DNA of 64,000 nt from positions 297,511 to 361,510 of the forward strand of contig DGNO01000004.1 of assembly GCA_002389665.1 (NCBI GenBank), read 5' to 3'. Positions 12,131-20,056 of the stretch are shown here, one piece after another; the first letter of the stretch is position 1; every line of letters starts with the position of its first letter. The stretch comes from Rhodobiaceae bacterium UBA4490 (lineage in GTDB: Bacteria; Pseudomonadota; Alphaproteobacteria; Parvibaculales; Parvibaculaceae). The notes beneath the pieces were generated by a model. That model worked only from the letters and a program-made list of their open reading frames with translations. It searched no databases and was not told the DNA's origin. A program made the translations under genes and the position numbers.

Positions 12131-12430
12131 GTTTGGCTCGCCTGCGCTTGAACTTCTCTGGAAGAAAGATCCGCCGATCGGCGAACTTCTCTAACCTATT
12201 GAATTTTTTGACTTTTTTGGCACAAAAAGACGCCCGCCAAAGCCGGTGTCCCCTAAGCCGCGCTGTAGGTAACACAAGGTGTAAGGGCTGGCAACACGAG
12301 TCCTTACGAAAAGTGAGCGGGTGCGGCAAAAGGTACATCATGCAGGCATAAAAAGCGCTTGTGCCGGTCTTTTCAATTACTTGGCAAAGAAGCGGGGGGC
12401 AAAGAAGCGCCCGCCCCTGCAGGGCTGTCC
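12131..12430. other. atp operon leader / priA 3' region
   Basis: 300 bp between the priA stop and the atpH start, no gene seen. It probably holds the atp promoter on the minus strand; TTGTGC, 17 bp, TCAATA (about 12201-12229) is a weak candidate. It also contains the repeat and palindrome arrangement at 12150-12192 and a tandem 12-bp repeat, GGCAAAGAAGCG, at 12383-12394 and 12398-12409 just after priA. Confidence 0.5.
12150..12192. promoter_or_regulatory. paired direct repeats flanking a palindrome in the atp leader
   Basis: GAACTTCTCT occurs at 12150-12159 and again at 12183-12192, 33 bp apart (about three helical turns). Between them is a perfect 12-bp palindrome, CGCCGATCGGCG (12172-12183). 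The set lies 20-62 bp upstream of the atpH start. It could bind a regulator or structure the leader mRNA; no known operator is recognised. Confidence 0.4.
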
Positions 12431-14671
12431 TCAGGAGAAATTGTAAGGGTCGATATCCACCGCCACCCGCACGGCGGCCGGAACCTGCACCTGGGCAAGC
12501 CACTGGGCGATATAGCCTTGAATATGCGCCTCCCGGCGGGCTTTCACGAGGAATCGCATCCTATGGCGCCCCCGCAAAAGGGCAAGCGGAGCGGGCGCCG
12601 GGCCCAGCACGTCGATCTTCTCCGAAAGGGGGGCAAGGCGGGCCATATCCCGGGCGAGCGCCTGAAGCTGGTCTAGCCGGGGCGAGGAGAGCACGATGCC
12701 GGCGAGCCGCCCATAAGGGGGATAGCCGAGCCGCTCGCGCCCCGCCGCCTCCCGCTCCAGAAAGGCGTCGCGGTCCCCTGAAAGGAGCGCCCGCATCACC
12801 CCGTGCTCGGGCATATAGGTCTGCATCAGCACCCGCCCCGGCTTTTCCGCCCGGCCCGCCCGGCCCGAGACCTGATGGAGAAGCTGGAAGGTACGCTCGG
12901 CAGCGCGCAAATCCCCGTTCTCAAGCCCAAGATCGGCATCGACGACGCCCACAAGCGTCAAAAGCGGGAAATTGTGCCCCTTGGCCACGACCTGCGTGCC
13001 GATGATGATATCGACCTCATGCTCTTCGATCTGGCGCACCGCCTCGCGGTAGGCGGCAGGCCCGCGGAGCACGTCGCTCGAAAGGAGCGCCACCCTTGCT
13101 TCGGGGAAAAGCTCGGTGACTTCTTCGGCGATCCGCTCCACCCCCGGCCCGCAGGCCACCAGCGCATCTTCCGCCCCGCAGGCCGGGCATGCTTTGGGGG
13201 AAGGGGCGGTATAGCCGCAATGATGGCAGGCAAGTTCCTTGCGGAAGCGGTGCTCGACGAGCCAGCTGTCGCATTGCGGGCATTCCAGCCGGTGCCCGCA
13301 GCTCCTACAGAGGGTAAGCGGCGCATAGCCGCGCCGGTTCAAAAAGAGTAGCGATTGTTCTTGCCTGGCCAGTACCTGCGCCATGGATTTGACGAGACCG
13401 GGGGAGAGCCAGCGCCCGCGCTCGGGCGGATCGGCGCGCATGTCGATGGCAAAGACATCCGGCATTTGCGCCGCCCCGTGACGCTCTGACAGCACGAGAT
13501 GCTGGTAGCGCCCCGCCCAGACATTCGCCATGGTTTCCAGCGCCGGCGTGGCGGAGGCAAGCACCACCGGAAAGGCGCCGAGCGAACCGCGCACCACCGC
13601 CATGTCGCGGGCATTGTAATGGACGCCTTCATCCTGCTTGAAGGCGATCTCATGTTCTTCATCGACAACGATGAGCCCGAGCTCGGCAAAGGGTAAAAAG
13701 AGTGCCGAGCGCGCGCCGACAACGATGCGCGCGCGCCCTTCCGCCACCCCGCGCCAGACCCGGCGGCGCTCGCGCGCCGGCAGGTCCGAGTGCCACTCGG
13801 CAGGGCGGCAGCCGAAGCGCGCCTCAAAGCGGTCGAGAAACTGCGAGGTGAGCGCGATTTCCGGCAGAAGGATGAGAACCTGGCGCCCGGCGGCGAGCGC
13901 CCTCGCCGCCGCATCGAAATAAACTTCCGTCTTGCCCGAGCCCGTTACCCCATCGAGAAGAAAAGTTTCAAAGCCGCCTTCTTCGATCCGCGCGCCGATT
14001 GCGCTCGCCGCATCGTCTTGCGCCGATGAGAGCGCCGGGCGCGGGGCTTCAAGATCCGGCGCATCGAAACCGCGCTCGGTGGTGAAAGCGACTTTTTCCA
14101 GGACGCCCGCATCGGCAAGGCCCTTAACGACACCGGCCGAAACACCGGCTTCTTCGGCAAGCTCACCGGAGCGCCGGGCAAAGCCGTCCCGCGCCACCTC
14201 CAGAACACGGGTTCTGGCTGGCGTCATTTTAGGCAGCGCGGCCTCCCCTCCTTCCGCCAGACGGTAGGCGGTGCGCAGGCGCGGCGGCTCCAGCGCCCCC
14301 GGCGCGCGCATGGCAAGGCGCAGCACCATGCCGGGCGGGGAGAGCGTGTAATCGGCCACCCATTCGGTGAATTTGCGCAGGCCCTCCGGCATGGGCGGCA
14401 CATCCAGACGGTCGGTCACTTTCTTAAGTTTTTTATCCGCCACCTCGCCGCTGCCCGGCCCCCAGACGACACCGACCATTAACCTTGGGCCGAGCGGCAC
14501 GGTCACATAATCGCCGGGGGCGAGTCTTAACCCCTCGGGAACGAGATAGTCGTATGCTCCGGAAAGAGCGAGCGGCAGGAGGACGCCAACACGTTCCCCG
14601 CCCGCCGCCGCGCCTTTCACGGCATGCGGCGCGCTCTCAGGCGAAGCGCTGTGGGAAAGTTTGGTGGTCAT
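12431..14671 (-). CDS. priA: primosomal protein N' (PriA replication-restart helicase)
   Basis: A protein of 746 aa from ATG 14671 (MTTKLSHS); a further in-frame start exists at 14722. Order: N-terminal 3'-DNA-binding domain (VLLPLALSGAYDYLVP), helicase lobe 1 with GVTGSGKTEVYF and the DEEH box (VVDEEHE), then a zinc-binding module with CRSCGH, CPQCD, CHHCGY and CPACG, lobe 2 with GTQVVAKGHNFPLLTLV and the QVSGRAGRAEKPG motif, and the C-terminal domain. PriA reloads the replisome at stalled forks. It is transcribed divergently from the transaldolase gene. Confidence 0.95.
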   Translation of the reverse strand: MTTKLSHSASPESAPHAVKGAAAGGERVGVLLPLALSGAYDYLVPEGLRLAPGDYVTVPLGPRLMVGVVWGPGSGEVADKKLKKVTDRLDVPPMPEGLRKFTEWVADYTLSPPGMVLRLAMRAPGALEPPRLRTAYRLAEGGEAALPKMTPARTRVLEVARDGFARRSGELAEEAGVSAGVVKGLADAGVLEKVAFTTERGFDAPDLEAPRPALSSAQDDAASAIGARIEEGGFETFLLDGVTGSGKTEVYFDAAARALAAGRQVLILLPEIALTSQFLDRFEARFGCRPAEWHSDLPARERRRVWRGVAEGRARIVVGARSALFLPFAELGLIVVDEEHEIAFKQDEGVHYNARDMAVVRGSLGAFPVVLASATPALETMANVWAGRYQHLVLSERHGAAQMPDVFAIDMRADPPERGRWLSPGLVKSMAQVLARQEQSLLFLNRRGYAPLTLCRSCGHRLECPQCDSWLVEHRFRKELACHHCGYTAPSPKACPACGAEDALVACGPGVERIAEEVTELFPEARVALLSSDVLRGPAAYREAVRQIEEHEVDIIIGTQVVAKGHNFPLLTLVGVVDADLGLENGDLRAAERTFQLLHQVSGRAGRAEKPGRVLMQTYMPEHGVMRALLSGDRDAFLEREAAGRERLGYPPYGRLAGIVLSSPRLDQLQALARDMARLAPLSEKIDVLGPAPAPLALLRGRHRMRFLVKARREAHIQGYIAQWLAQVQVPAAVRVAVDIDPYNFS

Positions 14672-14853
14672 GACACGCAAGATTAACCCTAGCCGGACCA
14701 AAGGCACATATAAACCTCTCAAGCCTTGCGCGCATCGGCGGCTGCCGTCAAAGTGCTGCCTGGGATCGGGGGATTTTTCAAACGGAAAAAGCTGATGGAC
14801 GCGTCATGCGCCCGCGCTGCGTTTGATGAAGCCAAAAACGGACGGGAAGCGGT

Positions 14854-15510
14854 ATGAAATTCTTTGTCGATACGGCAGACATTGACGAGATTCGCGAGCT
14901 GAGCGAAACGGGCATGCTGGACGGGGTGACGACGAACCCCTCGCTCATGGCCAAGACGGGCCGGCCCATGCTCGATGTGCTCAAAGACATTTGCGCCGCC
15001 GTCGACGGACCGGTGAGCGCGGAAGTCACGGCCACCGATTCGGAGGGCATGCTGCGCGAAGGCCGCCACCTGCGCGAGCTTGCCGACAATATCACCATTA
15101 AAGTGCCGCTCACCTGGGACGGGCTGAAAGCCTGCCGCCAGCTCACGAGCGAAGGCACGATGGTCAATGTCACGCTGTGCTTTTCCGCCAATCAGGCTTT
15201 GCTTGCCGCCAAAGCGGGGGCGACCTTCGTTTCGCCTTTCGTCGGCCGGCTCGACGATCTCAACCTGAACGGCATGGACCTCATCGAGGATATCCGCACG
15301 ATCTACGACAATTATCCCGCTTTCACGACCGAGATTCTCGTCGCTTCGATTCGCAATCCCAACCATGTGAGCGAAGCGGCTTTGATCGGCGCCGATGTTG
15401 CGACGGTGCCGCCGCAGGTGCTGCGCCAGCTTGCGCAACACAATCTCACCGACAAGGGGCTTGCCGCTTTCCTTGCCGACTGGGAAAAGACCGGCCAAAA
15501 GATTGTATGA
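14854..15510 (+). CDS. fructose-6-phosphate aldolase / small transaldolase (TalC/MipB type)
   Basis: A protein of 218 aa, typical for the short transaldolase subfamily. The start [13 protein letters not shown] and GVTTNPSL are diagnostic, and the Schiff-base Lys lies in [11 protein letters not shown]. In alphaproteobacteria this form is usually annotated as transaldolase of the non-oxidative pentose phosphate pathway; sequence alone does not exclude fructose-6-phosphate aldolase activity. GGGAAG precedes the start. It heads a probable operon with the DUF484 gene and xerC. Confidence 0.92.
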   Translation: MKFFVDTADIDEIRELSETGMLDGVTTNPSLMAKTGRPMLDVLKDICAAVDGPVSAEVTATDSEGMLREGRHLRELADNITIKVPLTWDGLKACRQLTSEGTMVNVTLCFSANQALLAAKAGATFVSPFVGRLDDLNLNGMDLIEDIRTIYDNYPAFTTEILVASIRNPNHVSEAALIGADVATVPPQVLRQLAQHNLTDKGLAAFLADWEKTGQKIV

Positions 15511-15520
15511 GTAACGCGCC

Positions 15521-16270
15521 ATGAGCCAGCACAACGATTCGAGCAATCCCCTAAGCCGCGCCGACGAACCTAAATCGCTGAGCCCGGCGGATGTCAGAAA
15601 TTATCTTCTGGCTCATCCAGGCTTCCTCGACACCAATCCCGATCTCGTCGAAACACTGATCGCGCCTTCCACCGAGCATGGCGGCAATGTGCTCGATCTG
15701 CAGCAGATCATGGTCAAGCGCCTGCAGCGCCGTGTCGCGCAGCTGAAAGACATTCAGGCCGATCTGATCGAGGCGACCTCCTTCAACGCCCTGGCGCGCG
15801 AGCGCGTCCATGCCGCGGTGCTGCGCCTGCTCGATGCCAAGAGCTTCGAAGAACTGATCGACTTCATCATTTCGCCCGGCGGTCTTGCCGCCGCCCTTGA
15901 AGTGGAAGCGGTGGTGCTTTGCGTCGAATCGGCGACGGAAGTCAGCGGCATCGGTGTGCGCGGCGTGCGCATTCTGGAAAGCGGCGGCGTCGGGCGCATT
16001 CTCGGCGTAACCCCTTATGTGCTGGCCGATCATATCGTCGCCTCGCGCGGCCTTTATGGCGGCCTTGCCGATGAGATCGGCTCGGAAGCGCTGATTCGCC
16101 TCGACTTTTCTTCTTCCGCCCCGCCCGGCCTGCTTGCCATTGGGGCGCGCGATCCGCAACAATTCCATCCGGACCAAGCGGGCGATCTGATCGAGTTCAT
16201 TGCCCGCATCATCGAGCGGTGCATGCGCCTATGGCTGGACCTTCCCGTGAAGGACAAAACGCAAGGCTGA
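15521..16270 (+). CDS. DUF484 family protein (GAF-like)
   Basis: A protein of 249 aa. The N-terminal DVRNYLLAHPGFLDTNPDLVE motif (in parts) and the following coiled coil (LQQIMVKRLQRRVAQLKDIQ region, about 65-95) are the hallmark of DUF484, followed by a GAF-like domain (about 100-235). The family is almost always next to xerC, as here, but has no established function; a role linked to chromosome-dimer resolution is guilt by association only. It starts 11 bp after the transaldolase gene and its end overlaps xerC. Confidence 0.85.
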   Translation: MSQHNDSSNPLSRADEPKSLSPADVRNYLLAHPGFLDTNPDLVETLIAPSTEHGGNVLDLQQIMVKRLQRRVAQLKDIQADLIEATSFNALARERVHAAVLRLLDAKSFEELIDFIISPGGLAAALEVEAVVLCVESATEVSGIGVRGVRILESGGVGRILGVTPYVLADHIVASRGLYGGLADEIGSEALIRLDFSSSAPPGLLAIGARDPQQFHPDQAGDLIEFIARIIERCMRLWLDLPVKDKTQG

Positions 16271-17244
16271 AGGAAAAGGCAGGAACGGACGAACCCGACC
16301 TGCCGGCCCTCGCCGATGCGCTGCCCGCCGCCCGCGATCTGCGCGATATCTTTCTCACCTGGCTCGAGCATTTAAGCGGCGAGAAACGGGCAAGCCCCAA
16401 AACCATCGAACATTATGCCCGCGACCTGACTCGCTTTTGCGAATTCATGGGCGCGCATCTGGGCGGCGCGCCGTCGCTGAAAGATCTGAGCAAGCTGACT
16501 ACTGCAGATTTCCGCGCCTTCCTTGCCCAGCGCCGGAACGACGGCATCGCCTCGCGCTCGCTCGCCCGCAATCTTTCCGCGCTGCGCATGTTCTACCGCT
16601 TTCTGGAACGCGAAGGCCTCAGCGACAATCAGGCACTGCTGCGCATCCGCTCGCCGAAACTGCCGAGCGCCCTGCCGAAACCGCTGCCGGTGGACGCCGC
16701 CCGCGCGCTTATCGAAGAAGCGGGAAAGGCACCGCAAGAAGCCTGGATCAGGGCGCGGGACGGCGCCCTCCTCACGCTCCTTTATGGCTGCGGCCTGCGC
16801 GTATCAGAAGCGCTCTCGCTGACCGGCGCCGATCTGCCGCTTGGAAAGACGCTGCGCATTCTGGGCAAAGGCCGCAAGGAACGGGTCTTGCCGGTGCTGC
16901 CCGCCGCGCGCGAGGCGGTATCTGCCTATACCGCGCTCTGCCCCTATCCGATAGGCGAAGAAGACGCGCTTTTCAAAGGCGTGCGGGGAAAAGCGCTGGG
17001 GGCCCGGCAGGTGCAAAAACTGACCGAGCACCTGCGCCTCATTTTAGGGCTGCCCGATAGCGTTACGCCGCATGCGCTGCGCCACTCTTTCGCGACACAT
17101 CTGCTGGCGGCGGGCGGCGATTTGCGGGCGGTGCAGGAACTGCTCGGTCATGCCAGCCTTTCCACCACACAAGTCTATACCGCCGTCGAGGACGCGCAGC
17201 TTCTGGCCGTTTACGACAAGGCCCATCCGCGCGCGCGCCGGTAA
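16231..17244 (+). CDS. xerC: tyrosine recombinase XerC
   Basis: A protein of 337 aa from ATG 16231 (GTG 16219 is a close alternative), overlapping the DUF484 gene by 40 bp. A SAM-like N-terminal domain (LEHLSGEKRASPKTIEHYARDL, in parts) precedes the catalytic domain with Arg in GCGLRVSEAL, Lys in GKGRKERVLPV, HALRHSFATHLL, LGHASLSTTQVYT and the following Tyr region. XerC with XerD resolves chromosome dimers at dif. No dif site was seen here. It ends 6 bp before the convergent lpdA. Confidence 0.93.
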   Translation: MAGPSREGQNARLKEKAGTDEPDLPALADALPAARDLRDIFLTWLEHLSGEKRASPKTIEHYARDLTRFCEFMGAHLGGAPSLKDLSKLTTADFRAFLAQRRNDGIASRSLARNLSALRMFYRFLEREGLSDNQALLRIRSPKLPSALPKPLPVDAARALIEEAGKAPQEAWIRARDGALLTLLYGCGLRVSEALSLTGADLPLGKTLRILGKGRKERVLPVLPAAREAVSAYTALCPYPIGEEDALFKGVRGKALGARQVQKLTEHLRLILGLPDSVTPHALRHSFATHLLAAGGDLRAVQELLGHASLSTTQVYTAVEDAQLLAVYDKAHPRARR

Positions 17245-17250
17245 GCCGGC

Positions 17251-18654
17251 TTACATGTGAATGGGCCGCCCATGCACGGCAAGCGCCGCTTCCTTGGTGG
17301 CTTCGGAAAGCGTCGGATGCGCATGGCAGGTGCGGGCAATATCTTCCGCCGAACCGCCATATTCCATCACCGTCACCGCTTCATGGATCATCTCACCGGC
17401 CTGCGCGGCGATAATATGCACGCCGAGCACGGCATCGGTTTCCGCATGAGCCAGAATTTTCACGAACCCGTCCGTCGCCTTGTTCGCCTTGGCGCGACCG
17501 TTCGCTGTGAAGGGGAATTTACCGGCTTTATAAGGAATGCCCTCTTCCTTTAGCTGCTCTTCCGTCTTGCCGACGGCGGCAACTTCCGGGCCCGTATAAA
17601 CGACACCCGGAATGACATCGTAATTCACGTGAGGTTTTTGACCGGCAAGCATTTCGGCAAGCGCCGTACCCTCTTCCATCGCTTTATGCGCAAGCATCGG
17701 CCCTTTCACGGCATCGCCGATGGCATAAATGCCGGGCGCGCTCGTCTTGAAATGCCCGTCGATTTCCACGCGCCCGCGCTGATCCGTATCGACACCTGCA
17801 TCCTCAAGCCCGAGGCCCGAGGTATAAGGCACCCGGCCGATGGCCACGAGAACGATATCGGCTTCCAGCACTTCTTCCTTGCCGCCCTTGGCCGGCTCGA
17901 CGGAAACTTTCAGCACCTTTGCGGAGGTATCAACCTTCGTCACTTTCGAGCCGAGCTTGAACTTGAAACCCTGTTTCTTGAGCGTGCGCTGGAAATTTTT
18001 CTGCACTTCCCCGTCCATGCCGGGCAGGATGAAATCGAGAAACTCCACCACGGTGACATCGGAACCAAGGCGGCTCCAGACCGAGCCCATTTCAAGGCCG
18101 ATCACCCCGCCGCCGACCACAACGAGACGGCCGGGCACTTCTTTGAGGTCGAGCGCGCCGGTCGAGGAGACCACCCGCTTTTCATCGATCTCGATACCCG
18201 GCAGCTTGGCGACATCCGAGCCCGTGGCGATAACAATATTCTTTGCTTCGAGCGTGCGGCTGCCGCCCTCATTCAGCTTCACATCGACCTTGCCGTTCCC
18301 GGCAAGCTTGCCTGCGCCTTTCACCCATTCGATCTTGTTCTTCTTGAAGAGAAACTCGATCCCCTTCGTATTGCCTTCGATCGCCTCGTCTTTGACCGCC
18401 AGCATTTGCGGCAGATCGAGGCCGAGCTTTTCGACCTTGATGCCAAAATCGGCAAAGTGTTTCGCTTCTTCGTAAAGCTCGGACGTATGCAGCAGCGCCT
18501 TGGAGGGAATGCAGCCGACATTGAGACAAGTGCCGCCCAGCGCCTCGCGCTTTTCAACGCAGGCGACCTTCATGCCGAGCTGAGCGGCGCGGATGGCGCA
18601 TTCATAACCGCCCGGCCCCGCGCCAATGACTACGAGATCGAAAGAATCGGACAT
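17251..18654 (-). CDS. lpdA: dihydrolipoyl dehydrogenase (E3)
   Basis: A protein of 467 aa. FAD-binding [17 protein letters not shown], the redox disulfide [13 protein letters not shown] (Cys pair about residues 42 and 47), NAD-binding [13 protein letters not shown], and the C-terminal dimer-interface HAHPTLSEA with the catalytic His. It reoxidises lipoamide. Its position 54 bp downstream of odhB indicates the E3 of 2-oxoglutarate dehydrogenase, though it may also serve other complexes. It is the last gene of the suc-odh-lpd operon. Confidence 0.96.
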   Translation of the reverse strand: MSDSFDLVVIGAGPGGYECAIRAAQLGMKVACVEKREALGGTCLNVGCIPSKALLHTSELYEEAKHFADFGIKVEKLGLDLPQMLAVKDEAIEGNTKGIEFLFKKNKIEWVKGAGKLAGNGKVDVKLNEGGSRTLEAKNIVIATGSDVAKLPGIEIDEKRVVSSTGALDLKEVPGRLVVVGGGVIGLEMGSVWSRLGSDVTVVEFLDFILPGMDGEVQKNFQRTLKKQGFKFKLGSKVTKVDTSAKVLKVSVEPAKGGKEEVLEADIVLVAIGRVPYTSGLGLEDAGVDTDQRGRVEIDGHFKTSAPGIYAIGDAVKGPMLAHKAMEEGTALAEMLAGQKPHVNYDVIPGVVYTGPEVAAVGKTEEQLKEEGIPYKAGKFPFTANGRAKANKATDGFVKILAHAETDAVLGVHIIAAQAGEMIHEAVTVMEYGGSAEDIARTCHAHPTLSEATKEAALAVHGRPIHM

Positions 18655-18708
18655 CGAAACCCCCTTTAAGGTGGGTGAGGCAACGGGACGGGCGCCCCGG
18701 TGATGGAA

Positions 18709-20016
18709 TTAAAGATCGAGCAGCAGACGCTGCGGATCTTCCAGGCTTTCCTTGACCCGGACGAGGAAGGTCACCGCTTCCTTGCCGTCCACGATGCGGT
18801 GATCGTAGGAGAGCGCCAGATACATCATGGGACGGATTTCGATTTTCCCGTCCACGGCCATCGGCCGTTCCTGGATCTTGTGCATGCCCAGAACGCCCGA
18901 CTGAGGCATGTTGAGAATGGGCGTCGACATCAGCGAGCCGTAAACCCCGCCATTGGAAATGGTGAAGGTGCCGCCCTGCAGATCTTCGAGCTTCAGGTTG
19001 CCGTCGCGCGCCTTGGCGCCGAAATCGTTGATCGCCTTTTCGATCTGAGCCAGCGACATGTCCTGCGCGTCCTTGACGACGGGCACGACGAGGCCTTTGT
19101 CGGTGCCGACCGCGATGCCGAAATTGTAGTAATTCTTGTAGACGACCTCATCGCCGTCGATCTCGGCATTAATCGCCGGAATGTCGCGCAGGCCCGCGAT
19201 GCAGGCTTTCACGAAAAAGCTCATGAAGCCGAGGCGCACGCCGTGCTTCTTCTCGAAAAGGTCTTTGTATTCTTTCCGCGCCGCCATGACATTCGTCATG
19301 TCCACCTCGTTGAAGGTGGTGAGCATCGCCGCTGTGTCCTGCGCCTGTTTCAGGCGGCTCGCGATGGTCTTGCGCAGACGCGTCATCTTCACGCGTTCCT
19401 CGCGCGCGCCCTGATCTTCGCGCCCGTCTTCGCGCTTGGGGGCTTCCGGCGCCTTGGCCTCCTGAGCCGGTTTGCTTTCCGGCGCGCTCGGCACATCCCC
19501 GCGTTTTTCGATGGCTTTCAGCACGTCGCCTTTGACAAGGCGCCCGCCCTTGCCCGTGCCTTCGATCCTGGCCGGGTCGAGATCATGCTCGTCGATCAGC
19601 TTGCGCACCGCCGGCGACAGCGCCTCGGAATCATCCTCTTCGCCGCTGTCATCGCTTTTCGATGCGGCAGGCGCTTCGGCCTTCTGCGGCTTGGCTTCTT
19701 CTTTTGCCGCTTCCTGCTTCGGCTCTTCTTTCTTAGGTTCTTCCTTCTTCGGCTGTTCTTTCTTGGCGGGAGCGCCTTTGCCCTCGCCAATTTCACCCAA
19801 AAGCGCGCCTACTTCCACCGTATCGCCGTCCGAGACCAGAATTTCGGAAAGAACACCCGCCGCAGGCGCCGGTACTTCCACGGTCACCTTGTCGGTTTCC
19901 AGCTCGACCAGCGGTTCATCCGCCTCGACACTGTCGCCCGGCTTCTTGAACCACTGCGCAACGGTCGCCTCGGTGATGGATTCGCCAAGCGTTGGAACAC
20001 GAATTTCGGTAGCCAT
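18709..20016 (-). CDS. odhB: dihydrolipoyllysine succinyltransferase, E2 of 2-oxoglutarate dehydrogenase
   Basis: A protein of 435 aa. Lipoyl domain (1-78, lipoyl Lys in [10 protein letters not shown]), then a long charged Pro/Ala/Lys/Glu linker (about 80-135), a peripheral subunit-binding domain ([16 protein letters not shown], about 140-175), a second linker, and a catalytic domain ending with the active-site [12 protein letters not shown] (His and Asp). It forms the core of the complex that makes succinyl-CoA. The linker DNA is low-complexity but the frame is intact. Confidence 0.96.
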   Translation of the reverse strand: MATEIRVPTLGESITEATVAQWFKKPGDSVEADEPLVELETDKVTVEVPAPAAGVLSEILVSDGDTVEVGALLGEIGEGKGAPAKKEQPKKEEPKKEEPKQEAAKEEAKPQKAEAPAASKSDDSGEEDDSEALSPAVRKLIDEHDLDPARIEGTGKGGRLVKGDVLKAIEKRGDVPSAPESKPAQEAKAPEAPKREDGREDQGAREERVKMTRLRKTIASRLKQAQDTAAMLTTFNEVDMTNVMAARKEYKDLFEKKHGVRLGFMSFFVKACIAGLRDIPAINAEIDGDEVVYKNYYNFGIAVGTDKGLVVPVVKDAQDMSLAQIEKAINDFGAKARDGNLKLEDLQGGTFTISNGGVYGSLMSTPILNMPQSGVLGMHKIQERPMAVDGKIEIRPMMYLALSYDHRIVDGKEAVTFLVRVKESLEDPQRLLLDL

Positions 20017-20056
20017 GCGTTCTTTCCTTTTGGCTCAAGGCGGCTGAAAGGGAGGG

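Noticed and set aside
19560..19800. Low-complexity Lys/Glu/Pro stretch in odhB considered as a frameshifted or foreign insert
   Set aside because: It is the flexible linker after the lipoyl domain, in frame and of expected length.
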